Origin: Kitasatospora xanthocidica
GTDB taxonomy: Bacteria > Actinomycetota > Actinomycetes > Streptomycetales > Streptomycetaceae
Direction: 5' to 3'
Assembly: GCF_014656195.1 (NCBI RefSeq)
Contig: NZ_BNBY01000014.1
Coordinates: forward strand, 109,531 to 173,530
Length of the DNA stretch: 64,000 bases
A model generated the notes under the pieces. The model did no database searches, was not told the DNA's origin, and was given only the letters and a program-made list of their open reading frames with translations. Within the stretch, counting starts at the first letter, position 1, and each line of letters opens with the position of its first letter. This document shows, piece after piece, positions 1 to 8,300 of this stretch. Made by a program: the position numbers and the translations under genes.

Positions 1-108
1 TGGGCGCGGGCCGACGAACGGCTTGTGCGCTGGAGGCGGAATCGGAGCGCAAGGTATAGCTTGCATTACTCTGCGTGCTCGGTGTTGTTCTGAAGATTGA
101 GGACAGTG

Positions 109-318
109 GTGCGGAAGCTGATGATGATCGGGGCGCTCGCAACCGTCGGCCTGGCGCTGGCGGCGGCACCTGCGGCAAGCCCGGGAGGTGCCCCACAGCG
201 GATCGGCTACTTCTCGGATTCGCCCTTGCCGGAGGGGAATGTCCCTCCGACGCAGTTGCCGCCGGACGCCCGGCGGCAGCTCGACCCCTCGTCGTCGAAG
301 TCCGGTGCCTGGCGCTGA
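109..318 (+). CDS. possible small secreted protein (about 69 aa)
   Basis: The frame opens with a classic export signal: V-R-K, then a hydrophobic stretch (MMIGALATVGLALAAAPAA), giving an N-region, H-region and Ala-rich cleavage zone near residues 20-25. The remaining 45 or so residues are Pro/Ser-rich and match no family known to me. I chose GTG 109 because a GAGGA stretch at 99-103 lies five bases upstream; in-frame GTG 106 and TTG 97 are alternatives. There are no partners on the same strand. The signal-like N-terminus argues that it is real, but it is short and unconfirmed. Confidence 0.4.
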   Translation: MRKLMMIGALATVGLALAAAPAASPGGAPQRIGYFSDSPLPEGNVPPTQLPPDARRQLDPSSSKSGAWR

Positions 319-381
319 ACCTGGCACTCCGGGCGCGAGTCCTGGTCAGTGGCGCCCTCGTAAGCGCCAAAGGCTGGGGTG

Positions 382-1167
382 TCAGCCGAGTTCGCGGACG
401 GCGGCGGCGACGGCGGTGAAGTCCTTGCGCAGGATCTTGGAGTGGTTGCTCGGGACCTTGGCGCTGACCTTGATGTTCGGGTTGCGGGTGAGCACCGGGG
501 CGAGGCCGGCGCGGATGCCTTCCATCACCTCGGGGTCGCCGCCCAGGTTGCCGCCGGTGGCGAGGACGTACCGGGTCGGTACGGTGATGCGGTCGAAGAC
601 CGGGTCGAGGAGGGCGGGCGCGCAGAGTTCGTTGAGCTCGATGTTGATCTCGGCGTGCTGGGCGGCGCTCATCCGGGCGGCCAGGCCGAGGCGGCGGCAG
701 AGCGGGAAGAGCGGGCTCAGGCGGCGGAACAGCTTGCGGACCTGGGCCTTGGTGGCGTCGTCGAGCCACTCGTGTGCCATCGCGCCGTCCACGGCGACCG
801 TCCCCAGCACGCGGTCCGGGTTCCGGGCGGTCCAGTGGAGCGCGAGCATGGCGCCGTAGGACCAGCCGACCAGGACGGCCCGCTCGATGCCCCGGGCGGC
901 GAGGACGGCGTCGAGGCTGCGGACGGACGCCTCGAAGGAGTAGTCGGAGGAGGTCCCGGACTCGCCGCGGGCGCGTTCGTCGTAGGTGATGTGCCGGTAG
1001 CCGGGCCCCAGGGCGGCGATGACGTGTTTCCAGTGCGACCGGTCGGCGTACGAGCCGTTGAGGTAGACGACCGGGATGCCGGGGCCACCGGTGTCGGTGA
1101 CGGCGAGGGCGGTGTCGTCGACCGACACCGGGCCGGTCCAGACGGAGGACTGGATGGCGATGCTCAA
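382..1167 (-). CDS. alpha/beta hydrolase
   Basis: A 261-residue alpha/beta-hydrolase-fold enzyme. It shows the oxyanion-region turn (VVYLNGS, about 33-39), an ERARGES turn (about 64-70), the nucleophile elbow G-W-S-Y-G with Ser103, and a late histidine in SNHSK near residue 247 as catalytic candidate. No signal peptide or membrane segment is visible, so it is probably cytoplasmic; the substrate is unknown. The start is a TTG at 1167 with GGAAGGG seven bases upstream; frames further upstream run through the neighbouring gene. It lies 32 bp downstream of the DUF4097 gene on the same strand, so the two are probably co-transcribed. Confidence 0.85.
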   Translation of the reverse strand: MSIAIQSSVWTGPVSVDDTALAVTDTGGPGIPVVYLNGSYADRSHWKHVIAALGPGYRHITYDERARGESGTSSDYSFEASVRSLDAVLAARGIERAVLVGWSYGAMLALHWTARNPDRVLGTVAVDGAMAHEWLDDATKAQVRKLFRRLSPLFPLCRRLGLAARMSAAQHAEINIELNELCAPALLDPVFDRITVPTRYVLATGGNLGGDPEVMEGIRAGLAPVLTRNPNIKVSAKVPSNHSKILRKDFTAVAAAVRELG

Positions 1168-1199
1168 GGTGTGCCCTTCCGGGGACGTGTGTGGGGGTG

Positions 1200-1862
1200 T
1201 CAGATGCTGCGGGCGGTGATGTCGCCCTGGGTGGTGGTGGCGCGGATGTCGAGGGCGGCGGTGCCGTCGTTGCGCAGGGCGTTGCTGATGCGGCCGTAGC
1301 CGGTGGCGGCGTCCAGGGTGGCGGAGACGCCGGGGGCGGCGCCGACGGTGATGTCGCCGAGCTGGGTGCCGAGGACGACGGTGCCGCGCGAGGCCTGGGC
1401 GATCCGGATGGTGCCGCGGGTCGTGCTGATCCCGGCGGGGCCGTTCAGCCGGCCGATCTCGACGTCGCCGTCGACGGCGGTGAGGCGGACGCCGTCGGCC
1501 TCGTCGATCTTGATCTGCCGGTAGGCGCCGTCGAAGGCGAGGTCGCCGAGGCGGCCGACGACGCGCAGCTCGGTGGCGGCGGCCTTGCCCTCGACGGCGG
1601 AGCCGGCCGGCAGCTGGACGGTGACCTCCACCGAGCCGGCGCCGGAGAGCCGGCTCTTGCCCTCGGGGACCCGGACGGTCAGGACTCCGTCGGTGTAGGT
1701 GACGGTGGTCTGCTCGGCGGCCTGGACGTCGCGGTTCTTCGCGGCGTTCGCGGGGCGGACCTCGACGGTGGTGTCGGCGCGGTCGGCGGCGATCAGCTGG
1801 ACGCGCCCGGCCGGGATGTCGAGGACGGCGGTGATCGCGGCGGCGGTGTCGAACTTCTGCAT
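1200..1862 (-). CDS. DUF4097-family beta-strand repeat protein
   Basis: A 220-residue protein starting MQKFDT, made almost wholly of short beta-strand repeats alternating Val/Ile/Leu with Gly/Asp turns (GDLAFDG, GDVEIGRL, GTIRIAQ, GDITVG, GDITARSI). This is the right-handed beta-helix-like pattern of DUF4097 proteins, whose molecular function is not established. There is no signal peptide and no HTH. A good Shine-Dalgarno (GAAGGAGA) precedes ATG 1862. It is the first gene of a two-gene unit with the hydrolase downstream. The upstream 200 bp hold a GC hairpin and a CGTTGC motif cluster that may control the unit. Confidence 0.85.
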   Translation of the reverse strand: MQKFDTAAAITAVLDIPAGRVQLIAADRADTTVEVRPANAAKNRDVQAAEQTTVTYTDGVLTVRVPEGKSRLSGAGSVEVTVQLPAGSAVEGKAAATELRVVGRLGDLAFDGAYRQIKIDEADGVRLTAVDGDVEIGRLNGPAGISTTRGTIRIAQASRGTVVLGTQLGDITVGAAPGVSATLDAATGYGRISNALRNDGTAALDIRATTTQGDITARSI

Positions 1863-1882
1863 CGTGCTCTCCTTCGTGAGGT

Positions 1883-1905
1883 GGCGGGGGCTCGCTGCCC
1901 CCGCC
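1883..1905 (-). promoter_or_regulatory. GC hairpin in the DUF4097 leader
   Basis: GGCGGGGGC (1883-1891) and GCCCCCGCC (1897-1905) form a perfect 9-bp stem with a 5-nt loop. It lies just upstream of the Shine-Dalgarno of the minus-strand DUF4097 gene. It has no T-run, so it is more likely a leader structure affecting ribosome access or mRNA stability than a terminator. Confidence 0.4.
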
Positions 1906-1927
1906 GTTTCTGACGATGGAAAAGCTA

Positions 1928-2029
1928 CGTTGCGTTCGAGAATCAGGCAACGTACTCGTTGCGCAGAAATACTGTTCCTGCAGGTAGTTGCCGGTAAATC
2001 GTTGCACTGGCTCTAGATCTAATGCAACG
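1928..2029. promoter_or_regulatory. cluster of five CGTTGC/GCAACG motifs
   Basis: CGTTGC occurs at 1928-1933, 1957-1962 and 2000-2005, and its complement GCAACG at 1947-1952 and 2024-2029. Two pairs form inverted repeats: GCAACG-TACT-CGTTGC (1947-1962) and CGTTGCA...TGCAACG (2000-2006 and 2023-2029, 16-bp spacer). The stretch is AT-richer than its surroundings and fills the gap upstream of the minus-strand DUF4097 gene, so it looks like a multi-site operator/promoter. The binding protein is unknown and no regulator gene adjoins it. Confidence 0.5.
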
Positions 2030-2068
2030 TCACGAGGGTTGTTCATTGCAATGGGCTGTGAGTGAACG

Positions 2069-2608
2069 CTATATGGGCGCCAGCCGCAGCTGCTGGACCG
2101 GCCAGGCGGCCGACTCGGCGGGCCCGAACCAGACCCGGACGTCCTCGCCGGTGCGGACGGGCAGCCGGGGGAAGTCGTTCTCGGCGTGTTCGGTGCGGTG
2201 CAAGGCGTGGGCCGGGCCGAGGTGCCGGGCGGCGTAGGCGTCGAAGGCGGTCGCGTCGGCGGGGTGGCAGACGGTGGCGAGCACCTCGCGGGCAGCGGCG
2301 GGCGGGGTGAAGCCCGGCCCTCGCAGCAGCAGGACGTCGTCGCTGTCGACCATGGTGGCGTTGGCCGCGTCGCGGTGCGCCTGCCAGACCGGCCCGCCGT
2401 AGAAGGCCTCCAGCGCGCGGCGGCGCTCGGCCATGGAGGGGAAGGCGCGCAGCCAGACGAAGCGGTCCGGGTCGTCCAGGTCGCGGAAGCGGCCGCCGAC
2501 GGTGATGCCGACCCGCTCCTGCCCGGTCACGAACTCGCGCTCGAACAGCTCGATCAACGTCTCCCGCGCGCCGGGGTGCAGGGTGTACTGCCGTAGCTCG
2601 ACGATCAT
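2069..2608 (-). CDS. NIPSNAP family protein
   Basis: A 179-residue protein opening MIVELRQYTLHPG, the start typical of NIPSNAP/dimeric alpha-beta-barrel proteins. The internal FVWLRAFPSMAERRRALEAFYGGPVW block is the family's ferredoxin-like core. A second, weaker half (about 95-179) carries RPLG-like segments and ends QQLRLAPI. Biochemical roles are poorly defined in bacteria. ATG 2608 is the natural start. A TAACCT -10-like hexamer lies about 15 bases upstream on the minus strand, so the message may have a very short leader. Immediately upstream sits a headless WYL regulator that would normally be divergently transcribed. Confidence 0.85.
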   Translation of the reverse strand: MIVELRQYTLHPGARETLIELFEREFVTGQERVGITVGGRFRDLDDPDRFVWLRAFPSMAERRRALEAFYGGPVWQAHRDAANATMVDSDDVLLLRGPGFTPPAAAREVLATVCHPADATAFDAYAARHLGPAHALHRTEHAENDFPRLPVRTGEDVRVWFGPAESAAWPVQQLRLAPI

Positions 2609-2620
2609 GCGCCGCAGGTT

Positions 2621-2634
2621 AGGGGAGGTCCCCT
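2621..2634. promoter_or_regulatory. 14-bp near-palindrome at the NIPSNAP promoter
   Basis: AGGGGA-gg-TCCCCT lies 13 bp upstream of the NIPSNAP start codon and overlaps its probable -10 region. It is a plausible operator for the regulator whose truncated remains begin immediately beside it. Confidence 0.35.
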
Positions 2635-3375
2635 GACATCCGGACCCGGCTCACCGGGCTGACCGCCGACGAGGCGCAGGCCGCCTTCCTCGCCGCGCTC
2701 CCGGGCGCCGCCGCCGAGCTCGGTCTCGGCGAGGCGCTCGCCACCGCCCGGCTGAAACTGAGCGCCGCCCTCCCGGCCGAGCTGCGCGAGCAGGCCGGGC
2801 GGATCCAGGAGCGCTTCCTGCTCGACGCCCCGGGCTGGTACGGCGAGGCGGACCACACCCCGTACCTGGCGGCCGTCGCCGCGGCGGTGTGGGCGCGACG
2901 GACGGTGGTGCTGCGGTACCGGCGCTGGCGGGCGCCGGAGGAGATCGAGCGGCGGGTGGAGCCGTACGGGCTGGTGCTCAAGGCCGGGCGCTGGTACCTG
3001 GTCGCCGGAGGGCCGACCGGGACGCGGACGTACCGGGTCGACCAGATCATCGAACTGCGCGACACGGGAGAGGAGTTCGCGGTGCCGGACGGCTTCGACC
3101 TGGGCGCGCACTGGGCCGGCAGCCTGGACGACTTCCGGGCCCGGCTGCACACCGGGGAGGCGCTGGTCCGGCTCACCCCGGAAGGCGCCCGGCGGCTCGG
3201 CGTGGCGTCCGCGGGCGAGGGCTGGACGGAGGCCCGGGTGCCCATCGAGTCGGTGGACCACGCGCACGGGGAGTTCCTGCGGCTCGGCGCCGAGGTCGAG
3301 GTCTTGGAACCGGCCGAACTCCGCGACCGCGTCGCCGGGACGGTACGGGCGTTGGCCGACCGCTACCGCGCGTGA
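2623..3375 (+). pseudogene. WYL-domain transcriptional regulator, N-terminus missing
   Basis: The open frame begins directly after a stop at 2620-2622 and reads [20 protein letters not shown], which in WYL regulators follows the N-terminal winged HTH. The middle region and the WYL core (about 2887-3375: [35 protein letters not shown]) are intact and undamaged. The roughly 75-residue DNA-binding domain is gone, and no ATG or GTG occurs in frame before GTG 2887, which would encode only about 162 residues. I infer a deletion that removed the 5' part of a regulator divergent from the NIPSNAP gene. A ligand-binding fragment from GTG 2887 could still be made. Confidence 0.75.
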
Positions 3376-3390
3376 TCCGAGGGCGGGCTC

Positions 3391-3460
3391 AGGCCGGGCC
3401 CGGGCCGGGCCCAGGCCGGGCTCGGGCCGGACCCAGGCCGGAACCAGGCCGGGCTCAGGC
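3391..3460. repeat. 11-bp tandem repeat, about 6 units
   Basis: AGGCCGG or GGGCCGG cores recur every 11 bp at 3391, 3402, 3413, 3424, 3435 and 3446, with a partial unit at 3457 (for example AGGCCGGGCTC). The array runs from just after the WYL fragment into the last codons of the minus-strand DUF397 gene. Confidence 0.75.
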
Positions 3461-3649
3461 GACGAAGTGGTCGAACTCGCCGGCCTTCGCGCCGCGGACC
3501 CAGGCCAGGAACTTGGTGCGGGTGGTGGTGACGATGTGGGTGGGGTCGTTCGACTCGCGGATGTAGACGAACTCGCCGTCGGAGGCGATTTCCAGATAGT
3601 CGGCCGTGTCCGAGCCCAGGCTCGACTTCTGCCACTCGAGGTGTTCCAC
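3455..3649 (-). CDS. DUF397 domain protein
   Basis: A 64-residue protein (MEHLEWQKSSLGSD..., then YIRESNDP and FLAWVRGAKAGEFDHFVA). The WxKSS opening, the central V(Y)IRES..P strand and the W-x-x-F(V/L)..VK-like C-terminal helix define DUF397, very common in Streptomycetaceae. Such genes usually sit beside an XRE-type HTH regulator and behave like small antagonist partners. Here no HTH gene is adjacent, so it is an orphan copy. It starts at ATG 3649 and ends inside the 11-bp repeat array. Confidence 0.85.
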   Translation of the reverse strand: MEHLEWQKSSLGSDTADYLEIASDGEFVYIRESNDPTHIVTTTRTKFLAWVRGAKAGEFDHFVA

Positions 3650-3846
3650 GGGTGCCCTCCTGATCGTGTGCGGCGGCCGGGATGAGGGTACTGCCCCGAG
3701 AGCACCGGAGGCGTCATCGTTTCGGTCATGTCAATTCGTGCGAGGCGTTGTGCTATTCCATTGGGGTGTCAGTCGTTCCTACACTGAAGCCCCGCCGCAC
3801 GGGGGCTGCGGGAGGCAGGTTGCCGACGGGCCCGGGGGAGGCGCGT

Positions 3847-5385
3847 GTGACTGACCGGGGCTGGGACGAGGACGACACCCGGCCGTACTTCTTCCTCTCC
3901 TACGCGCACACCCCGAAAGCCGGTGCGCGGGGCGCCGGCGACCCCAACCACTGGGTCCGGCAGCTGTACCGGGACCTCTGCGAGGCGGTGCTCCAACTCA
4001 CCACCGTCCCCGACGGGGTACCGGTCGGCTTCATGGACGAGTCCATGCACCAGGGCGAGTTGTGGGCCGACCGGCTGTCCGACGAACTGGCCAGCTGCCG
4101 GGTCTTCGTTCCGCTCTACTCCCCCCGGTACTTCAACAGCGTGCCGTGCGGGCAGGAGTGGCACGCCTTCACCCGGCGACCGGTCTACCCGGCGAACCTG
4201 GACTCCGAGCGCACCAGCGGCATCGTCCCGGTGCTCTGGGCGCCGATGAGCCGCTACCGGCTGCCCAAGGTGGCCGGCGAACTCCAGTTCAACCACGCGA
4301 GTTTCGGGCCCGACTACGCCACCGAGGGTCTGTACGCGCTGATGAAGCTCAGCTACTTCCGTTCCGCGTACGAGCTGGCCGTGCACCGCCTGGCGGCCCG
4401 GATCGTGCAGGTGGCGGAGGAGACGGTGATCCCGATCGGGCGGCGGCTGGAGTTCAACGGCCTCCCCAGCGCCTTCAACGTCACCGCCCCGACCAAGCAG
4501 CTGCGGATCTCGGTGCTCGCCTACCACCGGGGCGAACTTCCGGAGGAGCGCAATCCCGACTACTACGGTGAGCGGCGCACCGACTGGCACCCGTACCGGC
4601 CGGTCGGTTCGCCCATCGCGCAGCACGCGGTGCGGCTGGCACGGCAGTTGGGGTTCCAGCCGACGGTGCACGAGTTCGACGACGAGGTCGAGTCGATCAT
4701 CGACGGCAACGCCGAGGCCCCCGGCCTGCTGCTGCTCGACCGGTGGGCGCTGCGCGACCCGCGCCGGCGCGAACTGGTACGGCGCTTCGACCGGTCGGAC
4801 GCCACCTGGGTGAGCGTCCTGGAGCCGTGGAACGCCGACGACCCGGAGTGCGAGGAACACGCCGGTGAGCTGGGCGAACTGAGCGACGACGCCCTGCGCA
4901 TCACCCGGCGCGCGAGCCGCCCCAGCTTCCTCGGCGCCACCGGCCCGACCGGGCTGCACTCGCTGGAGGACTTCGACGACGCGCTGCCCAGGGCCGCGAT
5001 GAAGGCCAAGTACGCCTTCGAGGGCCGCACCAGGGCCGAGCCGGAGGAACCGCCGCCGCCCCGGCCGAGCCTGCGGGACGCCTTCCGGCGCGGCGGGGGA
5101 GGGTACGGACCGGACGGATCCGGGCCGGACCCCTTCGACGAGGACCAGGGGCAGGACCCGGGCGGCGGCCAAGGCGGCCAGGGCGGCCAGGGCGGCCAAG
5201 CCGCCAACGGGAACGGCCGAGGCGGCCAAGTCGCCAACGGCCGGGGCGCATACGGCCAGGGCCACGGCAACGGCCACGACAACGGAAACCGCGACGACCC
5301 GTACCGCGAGCACGACCCGCACCGCGACGACGGCGATGACCCCGATGACGGGATGGCGCCCCTGGGAGGACGAGGAAACCGATGA
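3847..5385 (+). CDS. fxsC: TIR-like protein FxsC
   Basis: A 512-residue protein. Residues about 12-200 are a TIR-like fold: RPYFFLSYAHTP opening strand, VPVGFMDESM, then SCRVFVPLYSPRYFNSVPCGQEW. Residues about 215-390 form the second FxsC module (LRISVLAYHRGELPEERNPDYYG, later LLLLDRWALRD). The last 100 or so residues are a low-complexity Gly/Gln/Asn/Asp tail (GGQGGQGGQ repeats). FxsC belongs, from memory, to the FxSxx-COOH system named around radical SAM enzyme FxsB and peptide FxsA, neither of which is in this window. I chose GTG 3847 because GGGGGAGG precedes it; ATG 3682 lacks a good site. It overlaps fxsT by 4 nt, implying coupled translation. Confidence 0.8.
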   Translation: MTDRGWDEDDTRPYFFLSYAHTPKAGARGAGDPNHWVRQLYRDLCEAVLQLTTVPDGVPVGFMDESMHQGELWADRLSDELASCRVFVPLYSPRYFNSVPCGQEWHAFTRRPVYPANLDSERTSGIVPVLWAPMSRYRLPKVAGELQFNHASFGPDYATEGLYALMKLSYFRSAYELAVHRLAARIVQVAEETVIPIGRRLEFNGLPSAFNVTAPTKQLRISVLAYHRGELPEERNPDYYGERRTDWHPYRPVGSPIAQHAVRLARQLGFQPTVHEFDDEVESIIDGNAEAPGLLLLDRWALRDPRRRELVRRFDRSDATWVSVLEPWNADDPECEEHAGELGELSDDALRITRRASRPSFLGATGPTGLHSLEDFDDALPRAAMKAKYAFEGRTRAEPEEPPPPRPSLRDAFRRGGGGYGPDGSGPDPFDEDQGQDPGGGQGGQGGQGGQAANGNGRGGQVANGRGAYGQGHGNGHDNGNRDDPYREHDPHRDDGDDPDDGMAPLGGRGNR

Positions 5386-8300
5386 CCGACAACCGCACCA
5401 GGAACCTCCGCCTCGGGGGCCTCACCGCCGCCGACCTGGCCGCCCAGCGCGCGGCCGAGCGGCAGGCCGCGGAGCAGGACCGCAACGGCCGGATCATCAC
5501 CTTCTACTCCTACAAGGGCGGCACCGGCCGCACCATGGCGCTCGCCAACACCGCCTGGATCCTGGCCGCCAACGGCTTCCGGGTGCTCACCGTGGACTGG
5601 GACCTGGAGGCGCCGGGCCTCGCCAAGTTCTTCCACCCCTTCCTCGACCCGGCCTCCCTGGCCGGCACCACCGGGATGATGGACCTGATCGCCGAGTACC
5701 GCGAGGAGGCGCTGCGCCCGGTCGAGCACGCCGAGGGCTGGCACCTGGACTTCGCCCGGGTGCACCCGCACGCGCTGTCGCTCACCTGGCCGCACTTCCC
5801 GTCCACCGGCAGCCTGGACTTCCTCTCCGCGGGCCAGTTCAACCGGGACTACTCCGAGGCCGTCACCCACCTCGACTGGGACATCTTCTACGACCGCTTC
5901 GACGGCGGGCAGTTCTTCGACGCCCTCAAGGCCGACATGGCCAAGCGCTACGACTACGTGCTGATCGACTCCCGCACCGGCCTGTCCGACATCGCCGAGA
6001 TCTGCACCGTCCAGATGCCCGACGACCTGGTGGTCTGCTTCACCCTGAGCGACCAGTCGATCGACGGCGCCTCCCGGATCGCCCAGCACATCCACGACCG
6101 CTACCGCGAGCGCGGCATTCGCATCCTGCCCGTCCCGATGCGCATCGACGAGGGCGAGAAGGAGAAGGCGGACGCCGGCCGGGCGCTCGCCCGGGTCCGC
6201 TTCGACGGCCTGCCCTCCGGCCTCAACGGTGAGGAACTCGCCCAGTACTGGGGCTCGGTGGAGATCCCGTACCGGCCGTTCTACGCCTACGAGGAGATCC
6301 TCGCGACCTTCGGCGACCAGACCGGCACCCCCACCTCGATGCTGGCCGCCTGCGAGCGGCTGACCTCGATGCTCACCGACGGCCGGGCCCCCGGCCTGCC
6401 GCCGATGGACGAGGCGGTCCGGCTGCGCTACGTGGACGCGTTCACCCGCCGCCGCCCGTCCGTCCCCGCCGACCTCTACCTCTCCTACGTCCCCGAGGAC
6501 CGGATGTGGGCGGACTGGATCGAGTCCGTCCTCACCCGGGCCGGCTTCCGGGTGCTGCCCCGCGACCTCAGCGCCGGCACCGACCCGCGCGAGGAGACCG
6601 AGCGCGGCATCGACTCGGCGTTCCGGACGGTCGCCGTGCTCTCGCCCGCCTACCAGCGCTCCCCGCAGGCCCGGGCGCTGTGGGAGTCGGTGGTCAGCTC
6701 CGACCCGTCCGGGACGAGGCGCCAGCTGCTGCCCGTCCGGGTCGGGGACGTCCGGCTCACCGCGCCGTTCAGCAACCGCAACCCGGTCGACCTGGTCGGC
6801 CGCGACGAGACGCAGTCGATCCAGAGCCTGCTGCGCGCACTCGGCCGCGGCGACGTCGCGCTCGAGGACGCGCCCAACGGCGGGCCGCGGTTCCCCGGCA
6901 GCAAGCCGTCGGTCTGGGACGTCCCGCCGCGCAACCCGTCCTTCACCGGCCGCTCCGCCGTCCTGGAACAGCTGCGCAACCAGCTGCGCGGCGGCATGGC
7001 GGCCGTGCTGCCCACCCCGCAGACCCTGTACGGGCTCGGCGGCGTCGGCAAGACCCAGGTGGCGCTGGAGTACGCCCACCGCTTCATGTCCGACTACGAC
7101 CTGGTCTGGTGGATCGACGCCGAGCAGACCGAGCTGGTCGCCCCGGCGCTCGCCGAACTCGCCCGCCGGCTCGGCCTGCGGGTCGGCGACTCGGTGACCG
7201 AGGCCGCCGAGGCCGCCCGGGAGGCGCTGCGCCGCGGCGTGCCCACCTCGCGCTGGCTGCTGATCTTCGACAACGCCGACGAGCCGGCCGAGATCCGCCG
7301 CTTCTTCCCCGGCGGCTCCGGCCACATCCTGGTCACCTCCCGCAACCAGGCCTGGACCGGGCACGCCGAGGCGCTGGAGGTCGACGTCTTCACCCGCGGC
7401 GAGAGCGTCGAGCACCTGTGCCGGCGCGCCCGCAGCCTCTCCCGGCCGGACGCCGACCGGGTCGCCGAAGCCGTCGGCGACCTGCCGCTGGCCGTCGAGG
7501 TGGCCGCCGCCTGGCTGGACACCACCGGCACCCCGGTCGAGACCTACGTCGCCCAGCTGCACGCCGAGGCGGCCCGCGCCCTGGCCGTCGGCCGCCCCGC
7601 CGACTACCCGACGCCGGTCGCCGCGACCTGGAACGTCTCCATCGGCCGGCTGCGCCAGCAGTCCCCGGCGGCCGTGCGGCTGCTGCAGCTGTGCGCGTTC
7701 TTCGCGCCCGAGCCGATCTCGATGAACCTCTTCTACAGCGACCAGATGATCCGGGCGCTGGTGAAGTACGACGCCGACCTCAGCGACAAGTTCATGCTGG
7801 GCAAGGTGATCCAGGCGATCGGCCGGTACGCGCTGGCCAAGGTCGACGCGGGCAGCAACAGCTTCCAGGTGCACCGCCTGGTCCAGGCGGTGATCCGGGC
7901 GGGGATGACCGCCGACGAGCAGGAGATCGCCGTCCACGAGGTGCACCGCATCCTCACCGGCGCCCGGCCCGTCCTCGGCGACACCGACGACCCGGCCAAC
8001 TGGCCCGCCTTCGACGAGATCTGGCCGCACCTGTCGCCGTCCAAGGCGCACAACTGCGACGAGGCGGACACCCGGCAGCTGCTCATCGACCGGGTCCGCT
8101 ACCTGTGGAAGCGCGGCGAGCTCGACCGCGCCCGCGACCTCGGCCACGCCCTCGACGCCGAGTGGACCAGCAAGCTCGGCGAGGACGACCGGCAGACCCT
8201 GCTGCTGCGCTTCCAGCTCGCCAACGTGCTGCGCTCCCAGGGCAATTACGCCGAGGCCCTGGCGCTGGACGAGTCCACCCTGGAGCGCCAGCGGGCCCTG

